Shown here: in pieces, positions 1 through 8,975 of the stretch
How the letters are laid out: the number at the start of each line of letters is the position of its first letter
How positions within the stretch are numbered: the first letter of the stretch is position 1
Assembly: GCF_015278315.1 (NCBI RefSeq)
Contig: NZ_JADIJE010000005.1
Location: forward strand, 62,001 to 126,000
Direction: 5' to 3'
DNA from: Microbacterium ureisolvens
Lineage (GTDB): Bacteria > Actinomycetota > Actinomycetes > Actinomycetales > Microbacteriaceae
Length of the DNA: 64,000 bases
Notes under the pieces: generated by a model
What the model saw: only the letters and a program-made list of their open reading frames with translations
What the model was told of the DNA's origin: nothing
The model's database searches: none
Program-made: the position numbers and the translations under genes

Positions 1-1317
1 GGGGAGGAGCACCTCGACGGGCGTCGCCGCCGTCGCGAGGTCGTCGATCGAGAGTGCCGGTTCCACGCCTTCGAGGTCGAGGTTCCAGCGGCCTTCGCCG
101 GAGGCGGCGTACCGGAAGCCCATCGAGCCGTTGGGGACGCGCGGCGCGGCGGTCGCGGCATCCAGCACCACCGTCTTCCATTCGTCCTCGGGAGTGTCGC
201 CGCCCAGATCCTTCGAGGTGAGGAAGGTTCCGGGCACGTAGGCGCCGTCGCGCTCGGTGAGCCGCACGAGGTGGGGCAGGTCGGTGTATTGGCGCGCGAA
301 ATCGGCGAAGAACGGCACGCGGCGATCGACGTAGTTCTCTTTGAGGACGACGTGGCCCATGGCCATCGCGAGGGCGGCGTCCGTGCCGGCCTGGCACGGC
401 AGCCACTCGTCGGCGAACTTGGTGTTGTCGGCGTAATCCGGGCTGACCGTCACGACCTTCGTGCCGCGGTAGCGCACCTCCGCCATCCAATGGGCGTCGG
501 GCGTGCGGGTGACCGGCACGTTCGAGCCCCACATCATCAGGTACGTGGCATCCCACCAGTCGCCGGACTCCGGCACGTCGGTCTGGTCGCCGAAGACCTG
601 AGGGCTCGCGACCGGCAGGTCGGCGTACCAGTCGTAGAACGACGTCATGACACCGCCGACCAGCTGCGTGAACCGGGTGCCGATGCAGTGCGACACCATC
701 GACATCGCCGGGATCGGCGAGAAGCCGGCGACCCGGTCGGGTCCGTACTCCTTGATGGTGTGGACGTAGCCGGCTGCGACGAGCTCGACCGCCTCGCGCC
801 ACGACGCCCGCACGAGACCGCCTTTGCCGCGGGCCCGCTGATACCGGCGGCGCTTCTCGGGGTCCTTCGTGATCTCGCCGAACGCTTCGACCGGGTCCTT
901 GCCGCCGGCCTTCGCGGCGCGGTACTCCTCGAGCAGCACACCGCGGACGTACGGATAGCGCACGCGCGTGGGCGAGTAGGTGTACCACGAAAAAGCAGCC
1001 CCGCGGGGACACCCGCGGGGCTCGTATTCGGGACGGTCGGGGCCGACGCTCGGGTAGTCGGTCTCCTGGGCCTCCCACGTGATGATGCCGTCTTTGACGT
1101 ACACCTTCCACGAACAGGAGCCCGTGCAGTTCACGCCGTGCGTGGACCGGACGACCTTGTCGTGACTCCACCGGTCCCGGTAGAACGCGTCTCCGTCGCG
1201 GCCGCCCTCGAGGAACGCCGCACGATGGTCGGAGGTCTCGTCCCACCTCGTGAAGAATCGCCCCGCAGCCAGCAGAGCGTCAGAAGCCGGACCGTCCACA
1301 CCGACACGGGGCGTCAT
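1..1317 (-). CDS. narG: Respiratory nitrate reductase alpha subunit, N-terminal 439 residues (runs off window)
   Basis: This is the molybdenum-cofactor catalytic subunit of membrane-bound nitrate reductase, which reduces nitrate to nitrite at the inner face of the membrane using quinol electrons. The ATG is at 1317 and the frame stays open to the window edge; only about a third of the usual ~1200-residue protein is present. Visible family hallmarks are the FS0 iron-sulfur ligand set His60-x3-Cys64-x3-Cys68 (HGVNCTGSCSWKVY) with Cys103 (PRGCPRG), and the YDWYADLP segment whose Asp233 matches the Mo-ligand aspartate. Subunits narH, narJ and narI would be expected just outside the window on the left, so this is probably the first gene of a nar operon. 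Identification is firm. Confidence 0.95.
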   Translation of the reverse strand, partial: MTPRVGVDGPASDALLAAGRFFTRWDETSDHRAAFLEGGRDGDAFYRDRWSHDKVVRSTHGVNCTGSCSWKVYVKDGIITWEAQETDYPSVGPDRPEYEPRGCPRGAAFSWYTYSPTRVRYPYVRGVLLEEYRAAKAGGKDPVEAFGEITKDPEKRRRYQRARGKGGLVRASWREAVELVAAGYVHTIKEYGPDRVAGFSPIPAMSMVSHCIGTRFTQLVGGVMTSFYDWYADLPVASPQVFGDQTDVPESGDWWDATYLMMWGSNVPVTRTPDAHWMAEVRYRGTKVVTVSPDYADNTKFADEWLPCQAGTDAALAMAMGHVVLKENYVDRRVPFFADFARQYTDLPHLVRLTERDGAYVPGTFLTSKDLGGDTPEDEWKTVVLDAATAAPRVPNGSMGFRYAASGEGRWNLDLEGVEPALSIDDLATAATPVEVLLP

Positions 1318-1397
1318 GTCTCGGACCCTAGCGAAAGGTCCAGGCGATGCGCCAGAGGCGCGGCGAGCCTTTTCCCGCCGTCACCGGGTTGTTCAGG

Positions 1398-1470
1398 TGG
1401 GCCCCGTGGGGCTCGAACCCACGACCCGCGGATTAAAAGTCCGATGCTCTACCGACTGAGCTAGAGGCCC
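1398..1470 (-). tRNA. tRNA-Lys (anticodon UUU)
   Basis: The reverse complement folds as a cloverleaf. The acceptor stem GGGCCTC pairs with GGGGCCC (one G-U pair), the D arm contains AGCTCAGTCGGTAGAGC, the anticodon loop is CTTTTAA with anticodon TTT, and the T arm carries GGTTCGAGCC. Discriminator A is followed by CC but the complete CCA is not encoded. It lies alone between narG and the kinase gene. Confidence 0.95.
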
Positions 1471-1517
1471 TCGATCGACAAGCCTACTTGCCGCGAAGGG
1501 TGGGTCGAGCCGCAGCG

Positions 1518-3020
1518 TCAGCCGTTGCCCCTGCCGTTCCCGTTGCCCTTGCCGTTCCCGTTCCCGTTGTTGTTGCCGGGGCCGCTGTTGCCGCTGCCTC
1601 CACCGCTGTTGCCGCTGCTGCCGCTGTCGGTGTCGGCGGGCGGCGCCTGTTCGGGAGTGACCTGCTCGGCCGGCTCGTTCACCGGGGCCTGCTCGACGGC
1701 GGGGGCCTCCTCGACGGGCGTGTCTTCGGCGGGCGTCTCCTCGGCCGGCGCCGGAACCGCCGGCTCCTCCACCGGCGTGGTCGGCGCGGGTTCCGGTTCG
1801 GCGGCCCAGCTGTTGGCCAGCCACAGCGTCCCGAGGGCGAGCGCGAGAGCGAGGAGCGCGGCGATCACGATTCCGATGACCAGCGCACGGCGCGAGGGAC
1901 GACGCTCTTCGTCGGAGAGGGTCGGGACGACCGGTGCCGCGGCGGTAGCTTCCACCGGCGCCGCGGGAACGACGGCCGCCCTGCGTGCGTCCCGGCGAAG
2001 CGCTCCACGCCCGGGCGGATTCGCCAGCCCTGACTGCACGTCCGCCGGCAGCGGCGGCACGGGCGGCGGCGGCGAGAAGACCTGCGTCGGCCCGGTCGAC
2101 GGCTCCGGAATCGGACTGGCGATCGCCGCCGGCGCCGTCGCCGGGTCGGCCTTCTCCTGGGCGATGCGGTTCTCCATCGCCGCCAGGCGAGAAGCCGCCG
2201 ACACCACTTCCAGGGCGGTCGGCCGGTCGTCGGGCCGGATCGCCGTCATGCCGCGGAGAAGGCCCTGCCAGGAGGGGTGGAGCGTCTCGGGGATCTTCGG
2301 CGCCGCGGACAGGCGCGCGACGACCGTGCCGATGCCCTCGGCGTCGCCGAACGGACGCTCGCCGGTGAGCGCCTCGATCAGCAGCAGGCCGAACGCGTAG
2401 ATGTCCGCCGGCGGCGCCGGGACCGCACCGCGCGCCTGTTCCGGCGCCACGTACGCCATCGTGCCGACGATCACGCCGGGCGTGGTCACGCGCGCCGAGT
2501 CCATGAGGTAGGCGATGCCGAAGTCGGCCAGCTTCGCGCGCCACTCCCACCCGGGTCGCGGCGACGGCCGCAGCAGCACGTTGGAGGGCTTGATGTCGCG
2601 GTGCACGACGCCGTGCTCGTGGGCGACATGCAAGCCCTCGGCGATGTCGATCGCCACGGAGGCGACGACCCTCGGCTCGACGGGGCCGTCGGCGATGAGA
2701 TCGCGCAGCGTGATGCCGTCGACGTGCTCCATGACCAGGTAGCTGGTGTCATCCGAGCCGACGCGCGCGTCGAACACGGTGACGAGCGAATGGTGGCTGA
2801 GGGAGGCGAGGAGCGTCGTCTCCGACAGCGCCCGCTCGACCGAATCGATGCCGTCGGTGGGTTCGCGGAAGACCTTCACCGCCACCGAGCGCTGCAGGTG
2901 CGTGTCTTCGGCACGGTACACACGGGCCATCCCGCCCTCGCCGATCCGCTCTTGCAGGACGTACCGATCGTCCAGCAGTTCGCCCGTCGAGAGTTCTCCC
3001 GACTCGCGCACGTCCGTCAC
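1518..3020 (-). CDS. Transmembrane Ser/Thr protein kinase with Gly/Asn-rich extracytoplasmic tail
   Basis: A Hanks-type (PknB-like) kinase of 500 residues, started at the GTG at 3020 because the kinase fold begins about 20 residues later. Visible are the glycine loop GEGGMARVY (residues ~27-35), the ATP lysine in VAVKVF (49), the catalytic HRDIKPSN (Asp142), DFG (166-168) and the APE-like APEQARG. A proline-rich juxtamembrane stretch precedes one membrane helix (about 381-405). The outer part has no PASTA repeats: it is Pro/Glu-rich and ends in an unusual run of Gly, Asn and Ser. The kinase should phosphorylate cytoplasmic targets in response to an unknown envelope signal. It reads away from the fasciclin gene's 3' end in the same direction; whether they share a transcript is unclear. 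Confidence 0.9.
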   Translation of the reverse strand: MTDVRESGELSTGELLDDRYVLQERIGEGGMARVYRAEDTHLQRSVAVKVFREPTDGIDSVERALSETTLLASLSHHSLVTVFDARVGSDDTSYLVMEHVDGITLRDLIADGPVEPRVVASVAIDIAEGLHVAHEHGVVHRDIKPSNVLLRPSPRPGWEWRAKLADFGIAYLMDSARVTTPGVIVGTMAYVAPEQARGAVPAPPADIYAFGLLLIEALTGERPFGDAEGIGTVVARLSAAPKIPETLHPSWQGLLRGMTAIRPDDRPTALEVVSAASRLAAMENRIAQEKADPATAPAAIASPIPEPSTGPTQVFSPPPPVPPLPADVQSGLANPPGRGALRRDARRAAVVPAAPVEATAAAPVVPTLSDEERRPSRRALVIGIVIAALLALALALGTLWLANSWAAEPEPAPTTPVEEPAVPAPAEETPAEDTPVEEAPAVEQAPVNEPAEQVTPEQAPPADTDSGSSGNSGGGSGNSGPGNNNGNGNGKGNGNGRGNG

Positions 3021-3214
3021 ATGCCCTCCTACCCGGGTCACGCACCCCTCCGGCAGGTCTCCGGGCTGGTCCCACCGTAAGCGTCGCCCTGCTCCGGCAT
3101 GACCGGCTTGACGATCCCGCGAGACTGTGCAAGGGCACGACGAAGCCGCCGACGCCACCTCGCAGGCGTCGGCGGCCGCGCCGCCCCCCGGATGCCGGCC
3201 GCAGCCGGCGGCGG

Positions 3215-3877
3215 TCACTGTGCCGGAGGCATCAGCACCGCGTCGATGAGGTAAACGGTCGCGTTCGCGGTCTGCACCCCTCCGCAGATCACGTTCGCTT
3301 CGTTCACCATCCACATGTCGCCCTCGCCGGTGACCTCGAGGTCGGCGCCCTGCACTGTCGTGTGGGTGCCGGCGATGTCGGCCGGCTCGACGCGGCCGGG
3401 GACGACGTGGTAGGTCAGGATCGAGGTCAGCGTCGCGGTGTCGGTCTTCAGCGACTCGATCGTGGCCGGGTCTATCGCCTCGAAGGCCTCGTCGACCGGG
3501 GCGAACACCGTGAACTCGTCGCCGTTCAGCGTGTCGACGAGGTCCACCTCGGGGTTGAGCTGACCGCTGACGGCCGCGGTCAGCGTCGTCAGCATCGGGT
3601 TGTTCGATGCGGCGACCGCGACGGGGTCGGCCGACATGCCCTCGATCGAGCCGTCGCCGTCCGGCACGGCCTCGGCGTAGGCGGCGCAGCCGGGGCCGAC
3701 GAGGTCGGCGGCGGGATCGGCGGCCATCGGCTCCTCGGTCTCCTCCATCGCGGGCGTAGACGGCTCTGTCGTGGGCTCGGCGGTCGATCCGCCCATCGAG
3801 CACGCGGACAGCGCGAAGGTCGCCGCCAAGGCGAGCGCCAGCCCTGCCGACACGCGCTTCCTGGTCATGCGGGACAT
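3215..3877 (-). CDS. Fasciclin-domain lipoprotein (MPT83/MPT70-like)
   Basis: 220 residues. The ATG at 3877 is preceded by a strong GAGGAGGAAG ribosome site. The N terminus is a lipoprotein signal (basic MTRKR, hydrophobic stretch, lipobox LSAC at about residues 24-27), followed by a Thr/Glu/Pro-rich linker and one fasciclin (FAS1) domain with the typical [11 protein letters not shown] and TYHVVPG motifs. Such proteins are surface-anchored and mediate adhesion or matrix contacts. In Mycobacterium tuberculosis the FAS1 proteins MPT83 and MPT70 flank dipZ and are controlled by SigK; here dipZ-like and sigK/rskA genes lie immediately on the other side of the 200-bp intergenic region, so a comparable regulon is a reasonable inference. 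Confidence 0.9.
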   Translation of the reverse strand: MSRMTRKRVSAGLALALAATFALSACSMGGSTAEPTTEPSTPAMEETEEPMAADPAADLVGPGCAAYAEAVPDGDGSIEGMSADPVAVAASNNPMLTTLTAAVSGQLNPEVDLVDTLNGDEFTVFAPVDEAFEAIDPATIESLKTDTATLTSILTYHVVPGRVEPADIAGTHTTVQGADLEVTGEGDMWMVNEANVICGGVQTANATVYLIDAVLMPPAQ

Positions 3878-3973
3878 GTCTTCCTCCTCACCGCGGTCGT
3901 GCGACCGCGTCTGGATCCCCGGTGCGGGGAGCGCCGCAGGAGCGGCTGTACGGGCTGTTCGGAGGTGGCGCCG

Positions 3974-4040
3974 GATCGGATTGGAGATTCCCCGACGGAT
4001 GCCGCACCCGCGGCTGCGGCATCCGTCTCGGCCCAATCCG
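3974..4040. promoter_or_regulatory. Nested inverted repeats in the fasciclin/dipZ intergenic region; possible SigK-type promoter
   Basis: A perfect 13-bp inverted repeat, GACGGATGCCGCA (3994-4006) and its complement (4015-4027), is nested inside an 8-bp repeat CGGATTGG (3977-3984)/CCAATCCG (4033-4040). On the minus strand the same DNA reads GCATCC (4002-3997), 17 nt, CCGATC (3979-3974), close to the SigK consensus I recall from mycobacteria (CCATCC-N16/17-CCGAAT), upstream of the fasciclin gene. The repeat is certain; the promoter is a guess. Confidence 0.4.
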
Positions 4041-4083
4041 AAGACGGGCCGGATGCGAACAAACGATGACAGAGAGGGGACGC

Positions 4084-5811
4084 ATGGAACTCGTCGTCAT
4101 CGGCCTGCTGGGCGGACTCATCACCGGCATCTCGCCGTGCATCCTGCCCGTGCTCCCGGTCATCTTCCTCACCGGCGGTGCGCAGTCCGCGCGTTTCGAC
4201 TCCGACGGCACCGGTGAAGCGGCCCCTGCGTCCCGCTGGCGGCCCTACCTCGTGGTGGCGGGCCTGATGACCAGCTTCACGCTGGTCACCCTCCTCGGCT
4301 CGCTCCTGCTGGGGGCGCTGGGACTGCCGCAGGATGTGCTGCGCTGGGCGGGCATCGCGGTCCTCGTGCTGATCGGCGTGGGACTGCTCGTGCCCCGTTT
4401 CGAGCGGGTGCTCGAGAAGCCCTTCCAGCGCCTCGCGCGGCGATCCGAGGTGCAGAACCGGGGGAGCGGATTCGGCGTGGGGCTCGCCCTGGGCACGGTG
4501 TTCGTCCCGTGTGCCGGGCCGGTGCTCGCGGCGATCATCGTCGCCGGCTCCACCGGCCGCATCGACGCCGGCACCGTCGCGCTCACGGTGTCGTTCGCCG
4601 TGGGCGTCGCCGTGCCGCTGCTGTTCTTCGCGCTGGCCGGACGCGGGCTCGTCGAACGCATCCGCGCGTTCCGCAAGCGCGAGCGCGGGCTGCGCATCGC
4701 CGCGGGCGTGGCGATGCTGGCGCTCGCGGTCGGTCTCGTGTTCGACGTGCCGCAGCTGCTGCAGCGCGCGGTGCCGGACTACACCGCCGGCGTGCAGCGC
4801 GAGCTCACCGACAACCCCGACGCCCGCCGGGCTCTCGATCTCGGCGGACTCGTCACCGAGGAGAACAAGGACCTCGGCCGGTGCACGAACGGCGCCTCCG
4901 AGCTCGAATCGTGCGGCACGGCGCCGGGCATCCGCGGCATCGAGGCGTGGCTGAACACCCCCGATGGGACAGGAATCGATCTCGCGGACTTGCGAGGAGA
5001 CGTCTTGCTGATCGACTTCTGGGCCTACTCGTGCATCAACTGCCAGCGCAGCATCCCGCACGTCGTGGCGTGGGATGCCGCCTATCGTGACGCCGGGCTC
5101 CGGGTGATCGGCGTGCACTCGCCCGAGTACGCGTTCGAGAAGGATGCCGCGAACGTCGCGGCCGGCGCGCGGGACTTCGGCATCGAGTACCCGGTCGCGC
5201 TCGACAACAGCCTCGCGACGTGGACGAACTACCGGAATCGGTACTGGCCCGCCCACTACCTCATCGACGCCGAGGGGACGGTGCGGCACATCGCCTTCGG
5301 CGAGGGGAACTACGCCGCCACCGAGAAGCTGATCCGGGAGCTCCTGACGGATGCCGACCCGTCCGCAGCGCTGCCCGCTCCGACCGACGTCGCCGACGCC
5401 GCACCTGACGGACAGCGAACGCGCGAGACGTTCCTCGGCTCGGCCAAAGACGTGAACTACGGCGGTCTCGGCGGGTACCGCGCGGGCGACGGGGAGTACA
5501 GCCTGCCCGACGAGCAGCCCGACGACTCGTTCGCGCTCGACGGCACGTGGCGCATCGAGACGCAGTACGCCACGCCGGCCGGGGACGGCGGGGGAGGCAT
5601 CCGTCTCCGCTTCCATGCCGAGGAGGTGCGCATGGTGCTGGCCGGAGAGGGCGAGGTGCGCGTCCGGTTGGACGGCGGGAAGGTGCAGACGCTGCGGGTG
5701 ACGGGCACGCCGCGCTCGTACGCGGTCGCGGAGAGGACGGATGCCGGCACCCGCGTCCTCGACGTCAGCGTGTCGGCGGGGGTGGAAGTGTACTCCTTCA
5801 CGTTCGGGTGA
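4084..5811 (+). CDS. DipZ-like cytochrome c biogenesis protein: CcdA membrane domain fused to a thioredoxin domain
   Basis: 575 residues from the ATG at 4084 (AGAGAGGGG just upstream; an in-frame ATG at 4066 is the alternative). Residues 1 to about 240 form a CcdA/DsbD-type transporter with the two redox cysteines in GISPCILPV (Cys19) and FVPCAGPV (Cys143). Residues from about 280 carry an extracytoplasmic thioredoxin-like domain with active site SCINCQ (Cys317, Cys320), followed by a beta-rich C-terminal domain typical of DipZ. The protein should carry electrons from cytoplasmic thioredoxin across the membrane to reduce envelope disulfides. It is followed by sigK after 33 nt. Confidence 0.92.
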   Translation: MELVVIGLLGGLITGISPCILPVLPVIFLTGGAQSARFDSDGTGEAAPASRWRPYLVVAGLMTSFTLVTLLGSLLLGALGLPQDVLRWAGIAVLVLIGVGLLVPRFERVLEKPFQRLARRSEVQNRGSGFGVGLALGTVFVPCAGPVLAAIIVAGSTGRIDAGTVALTVSFAVGVAVPLLFFALAGRGLVERIRAFRKRERGLRIAAGVAMLALAVGLVFDVPQLLQRAVPDYTAGVQRELTDNPDARRALDLGGLVTEENKDLGRCTNGASELESCGTAPGIRGIEAWLNTPDGTGIDLADLRGDVLLIDFWAYSCINCQRSIPHVVAWDAAYRDAGLRVIGVHSPEYAFEKDAANVAAGARDFGIEYPVALDNSLATWTNYRNRYWPAHYLIDAEGTVRHIAFGEGNYAATEKLIRELLTDADPSAALPAPTDVADAAPDGQRTRETFLGSAKDVNYGGLGGYRAGDGEYSLPDEQPDDSFALDGTWRIETQYATPAGDGGGGIRLRFHAEEVRMVLAGEGEVRVRLDGGKVQTLRVTGTPRSYAVAERTDAGTRVLDVSVSAGVEVYSFTFG

Positions 5812-5844
5812 CGCGGCCCAGGGTGGCCGGGAGGTGCGTAGGGC

Positions 5845-6447
5845 ATGCTGGTGGATGTGGTGATCGACGGAATCGACGTGCCGGAGGACGGCACCGAGCC
5901 CGTCGACCACGTGGGTGAGCTCCTGCAGCGCGTCGCCCAGGCCGACCAGGCGGCGTTCGCCCGGGTCTACGACCTGCTGTCGCCCCGCGTCTTCGGCCTC
6001 ATCCTGCGCGTGCTCGTCGACCGCGCCCAGAGCGAAGAAGTGCTCCAGGAGGTCTTCCTCGAGGTGTGGCAATCCGCCTCGCGGTTCGCTCCGAACAGAG
6101 GACAGGGAAGATCGTGGGTGCTCACGATCGCGCACCGCCGGGCCGTCGATCGCGTGCGGTCGTCGCAGGCGTCGAGCGATCGCGATGTGCGAGCGGGCTT
6201 CCGCGACCTCGATGTAGCCCATGACGGGGTCGCGGAGCAGGCCGAGCTGCGCATCGAGGGCGAGAAGGTCGCGACCGCCCTGGCGGCGCTGCCCGACGCC
6301 CAGAAGGAGGCGCTGACCCTCGCGTATTACGGGGGTTACAGTCAGAGCGAGATCGCGGCCCTGGTCGGGGCTCCGCTGGGCACGATCAAGACGAGGATGC
6401 GGGACGGGCTGTCCCGCCTGAGAGCCGAACTGGGGGTGACCGCGTGA
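5845..6447 (+). CDS. sigK: ECF RNA polymerase sigma factor SigK
   Basis: 200 residues, with ribosome site GGGAGGTG before the ATG. Region 2 (about residues 35-85, VYDLLSPRVFGLILRVLVD) and region 4 (about 145-195, with the helix-turn-helix YSQSEIAALVGAPLGTIKTR) are complete. The order sigK-rskA with a one-base TGATG overlap supports assignment to SigK rather than another ECF group. SigK would bind core polymerase and direct transcription of an envelope redox/adhesion regulon when released from RskA. The neighbouring dipZ-like and fasciclin genes are obvious candidate targets. Confidence 0.9.
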   Translation: MLVDVVIDGIDVPEDGTEPVDHVGELLQRVAQADQAAFARVYDLLSPRVFGLILRVLVDRAQSEEVLQEVFLEVWQSASRFAPNRGQGRSWVLTIAHRRAVDRVRSSQASSDRDVRAGFRDLDVAHDGVAEQAELRIEGEKVATALAALPDAQKEALTLAYYGGYSQSEIAALVGAPLGTIKTRMRDGLSRLRAELGVTA

Positions 6448-7301
6448 TGGAGGAGAAGGAGTTCGCCGAGCTGGCAGCCGGCGCCGCGCTGAACGCGCTG
6501 TCGCCCGACGACCGGGTCGCCTTCGATCGCGCCCGTCGCGAGCACCCGGAATGGGAGCACTGGGTGACGACGGATGCCGCCACCGCCGTCGCGCTCTCCG
6601 ACACCGTCTCGAACGCCCTGCCCCCGCTGACGCTGCGCTCGACCCTGCTCTCGCGCATCGCGACAACCCCGCAGCTGCCGGCGATGGATGCCGCCGTCGC
6701 CGCCGCGGCGGCTCCGATGGACCGCTGGTCGCCGCCCGCCGAGACGCCGGCGACCGATCGCGCGGCCGGTGACACCGACGCGGCAGACCGGGGCACGGCC
6801 GAGCCCCCGCCGAACACGACGGTGATCCAGGCGGCGTCGCGTCGCAACTGGACCCGCGGCATCCTCGCGCTCGCCGCCTCGATGGTGCTGCTCGTCGCGC
6901 TGGGGCTCGGTGCCGCTCTCATCAACGACTACCTGAATCGCCCGCCCGCGGTCGTCGCCCTGCAGCAGATCGAGGCGGCGCCGGACGCGCAGTCCGCGAC
7001 CGTGGAGGTCGCGGACGGCGGCACGGCGACCGCGCACTGGTCGGAGTCGGTCGGCGAGGCGGTGCTGGTGTCGCAGGGGCTGCCGGCCATCACCGACGAC
7101 CAGAGCTTCGAGATGTGGTTCGTGCGCGACGGCGCGGCGGTGTCTGCGGGCACCTTCGACGCCGAGGACGGCGCGGCGACGGCGCTCCTGGACGGCGAGG
7201 TCGAGTCCGGTGACACGATCGCGGTGACCGTCGAGCCGGAGGGCGGCTCGCCGACGGGCGAGCCGACGTCCGACCCGATCGTCCTGATCCCCACCGCCTG
7301 A
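6447..7301 (+). CDS. rskA: Membrane anti-sigma factor RskA
   Basis: 284 residues from the ATG at 6447, which overlaps the sigK stop (TGATG); the GTG at 6444 adds one codon. The N-terminal ~75 residues form the cytoplasmic anti-sigma helical domain (ELAAGAALNALSPDD), without the HxxxCxxC motif of zinc-binding ZAS factors. One membrane helix lies at about 138-160, and the extracytoplasmic part is the RskA/anti-sigma-K domain (QSFEMWFVRDGAAVSAGTF). It should sequester SigK at the membrane and free it after regulated proteolysis or a redox signal. Confidence 0.9.
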   Translation: MEEKEFAELAAGAALNALSPDDRVAFDRARREHPEWEHWVTTDAATAVALSDTVSNALPPLTLRSTLLSRIATTPQLPAMDAAVAAAAAPMDRWSPPAETPATDRAAGDTDAADRGTAEPPPNTTVIQAASRRNWTRGILALAASMVLLVALGLGAALINDYLNRPPAVVALQQIEAAPDAQSATVEVADGGTATAHWSESVGEAVLVSQGLPAITDDQSFEMWFVRDGAAVSAGTFDAEDGAATALLDGEVESGDTIAVTVEPEGGSPTGEPTSDPIVLIPTA

Positions 7302-7364
7302 CGGCGCGGGCCGGCGCGTGCTGGAGCCCCGGCGAGAGCGCGGCGATGCCGGTAGCGTGAGGAC

Positions 7365-7772
7365 GTGGCATCCGCCCCGCAGACCGTACAGACCCTCGCG
7401 CACCTGCGCCGTGCGCGCGACCTCATGGACCGCGACTACGCCGAGCCGCTCGATGTGCCCACGATGGCCGCGAAGGCCCTCATGTCGCCGGCCCACTTCT
7501 CGCGCGAGTTCAAAGCGGCGTACGGCGAGACGCCCTATGCGTACCTCATGACCCGGCGCATCGAGCGCGCCATGGCGCTGCTGCGCGAAGGCGCGACGGT
7601 GACGGATGCCTGCACCGCCGTCGGCGCGACCTCGCTGGGCTCGTTCAGCTCGACGTTCACCGAGATCGTGGGCGAGACGCCGAGCTCGTACCGGGCCCGC
7701 CCCCACGACGCCGCCGAGGCGATGCCGCTGTGCGTCGCGAAGATCCTGACGAGGCCCACCCGGTACGCCTGA
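7365..7772 (+). CDS. Minimal AraC-family transcriptional regulator
   Basis: 135 residues from the GTG at 7365. Almost the whole protein is the double helix-turn-helix AraC DNA-binding domain: LDVPTMAAKALMSPAHFSRE followed by VTDACTAVGATSLGSFSSTF and the conserved GETPSSYR. There is no attached sensor domain, so it is much shorter than typical ~300-residue members. The next gene on the same strand, 68 nt downstream, encodes a glyoxalase-fold protein; this regulator-VOC pairing is common in actinobacteria and suggests, without proof, that it controls that gene. Confidence 0.85.
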   Translation: MASAPQTVQTLAHLRRARDLMDRDYAEPLDVPTMAAKALMSPAHFSREFKAAYGETPYAYLMTRRIERAMALLREGATVTDACTAVGATSLGSFSSTFTEIVGETPSSYRARPHDAAEAMPLCVAKILTRPTRYA

Positions 7773-7840
7773 GACAGCACCCCGCGAACGGAGCAGGATC
7801 GGAGAAGCGCCCGTGTCGGTGGCGCCGTAGCGTGGCGGAC

Positions 7841-8248
7841 ATGACGAACATCTCGCTGGCGTACAGCCCCATCACCGTCGACGATGTCGACGCCGCCATC
7901 CCGTTCTACCGTGACGGTCTCGGCCTCGAGGTCGTGAACGACGTGTCGTACGACGGGCACCGATGGGTGAGCTTCGGCTTCCCCGGTCAGCCCGGCCTCT
8001 CGCTCGTCGTGTCGGATCCGACCGCCGGCCGTTCGCCCGAGGACGGCGAGGCCTTGCAGCGCCTCGTGGTGAAGGGCTCCGGCCCCGGACCCTACGTGTT
8101 CACCACCAGCGACCTCGACGCCACGTTCGAGAAGCTGCGGGCGTTCGGCGCCGAGGTGCTGCAGGAGCCGAAGGAGCAGGGCTGGGGTCCGCGCGACGCG
8201 GCGTTCCGCGACCCGGCAGGCAACCACATCCGCATCAACCAGGTCTGA
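7841..8248 (+). CDS. VOC (glyoxalase/bleomycin-resistance) superfamily protein
   Basis: 135 residues from the ATG at 7841. It shows the paired beta-alpha-beta-beta-beta modules of the vicinal oxygen chelate fold: ITVDDVDAAIPFYRDGLGLE at the start, and FRDPAGNHIRINQV at the end. Such proteins are metal-dependent lyases, dioxygenases or drug-binding proteins; nothing visible fixes the substrate. It follows the small AraC regulator on the same strand. Confidence 0.85.
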   Translation: MTNISLAYSPITVDDVDAAIPFYRDGLGLEVVNDVSYDGHRWVSFGFPGQPGLSLVVSDPTAGRSPEDGEALQRLVVKGSGPGPYVFTTSDLDATFEKLRAFGAEVLQEPKEQGWGPRDAAFRDPAGNHIRINQV

Positions 8249-8331
8249 TCGGCGGCCGGAGCGTGTGCCTGCCGTGGGTGGCCGCGATGCAGCGCGAGCC
8301 CGTGCTCGTGACCGCGAGTAGCCTGGACGGA

Positions 8332-8970
8332 ATGAGCGATTCGTCCAGGGAGTTCCACAAGCCCGTCCGCCGGCCGGCGGAGCTCTTCGACCGCGTGTTC
8401 TCAGCCGAGGACCCGGCCGAGGTCTCGCGGGTCGCCCACACCACGGCGCACGCGCTGCTGGCGCGCGTGCGCGCCGATCCCGACGGAGTGGTCGTCGACC
8501 GGCTCGTGGCCTTCACCGACGAGCACGGCATCGACGACATCGCCGAGCTGTGGTCGCGCTCACCGGCCAAGACGCTGCCGGGGGCGCTGTGGCGGCTGTA
8601 CCTGGTGCAGCTTATGATCCACGACGACCCGCGCACCGCCGCGCTGCTCTACGAGCGCGGCCGGGCCGAACTCGCCTCGGCCGACGACGTGGTGGCCGGA
8701 GCGCCGTCGCCCGCCGGTCCCGAGGAGCTCGTCGTCCTCGTCGACACGATCCTGCGCGGACTGTTCGAGGGTGACTTCGCCGTGGCGCTCGACCGCGCGG
8801 CGGCGTTCTGCCGCGTGCAGGCGTCGGGAGCCACCCACGTCGCCGACGACTACGAGGGCACCGAGCCCGAGCGCGCGTCCGCGTTCACCACGCGGGCGCT
8901 GCGCCTGTCGGACTACGCCGCTGACCTGTCGGCCTGCGCCGCCCTCTGGCGCCGCGACGCCCTGACCTGA
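8332..8970 (+). CDS. Uncharacterised alpha-helical protein
   Basis: 212 residues from the ATG at 8332; an upstream ATG is possible but there is no strong ribosome site for either. I do not recognise a characterised family. The sequence is soluble, acidic and helical, rich in Ala, Asp and Arg, with no membrane segment, cysteine pair or nucleotide-binding motif. It ends right before a repeat-rich non-coding stretch. Codon use matches its neighbours, so it is very probably a real host gene. Confidence 0.7.
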   Translation: MSDSSREFHKPVRRPAELFDRVFSAEDPAEVSRVAHTTAHALLARVRADPDGVVVDRLVAFTDEHGIDDIAELWSRSPAKTLPGALWRLYLVQLMIHDDPRTAALLYERGRAELASADDVVAGAPSPAGPEELVVLVDTILRGLFEGDFAVALDRAAAFCRVQASGATHVADDYEGTEPERASAFTTRALRLSDYAADLSACAALWRRDALT

Positions 8971-8975
8971 CCGCG

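Noticed and set aside
271..1464. A 397-codon frame on the plus strand covering tRNA-Lys
   Set aside because: Antisense to narG and runs through a tRNA gene.
1398..1470. Integration site at tRNA-Lys
   Set aside because: No integrase, no partial tRNA repeat and no change in gene content around it.
3865..6666. A 933-codon open frame on the minus strand
   Set aside because: Shadow across dipZ, sigK and rskA, made possible by high GC; no recognisable protein features.
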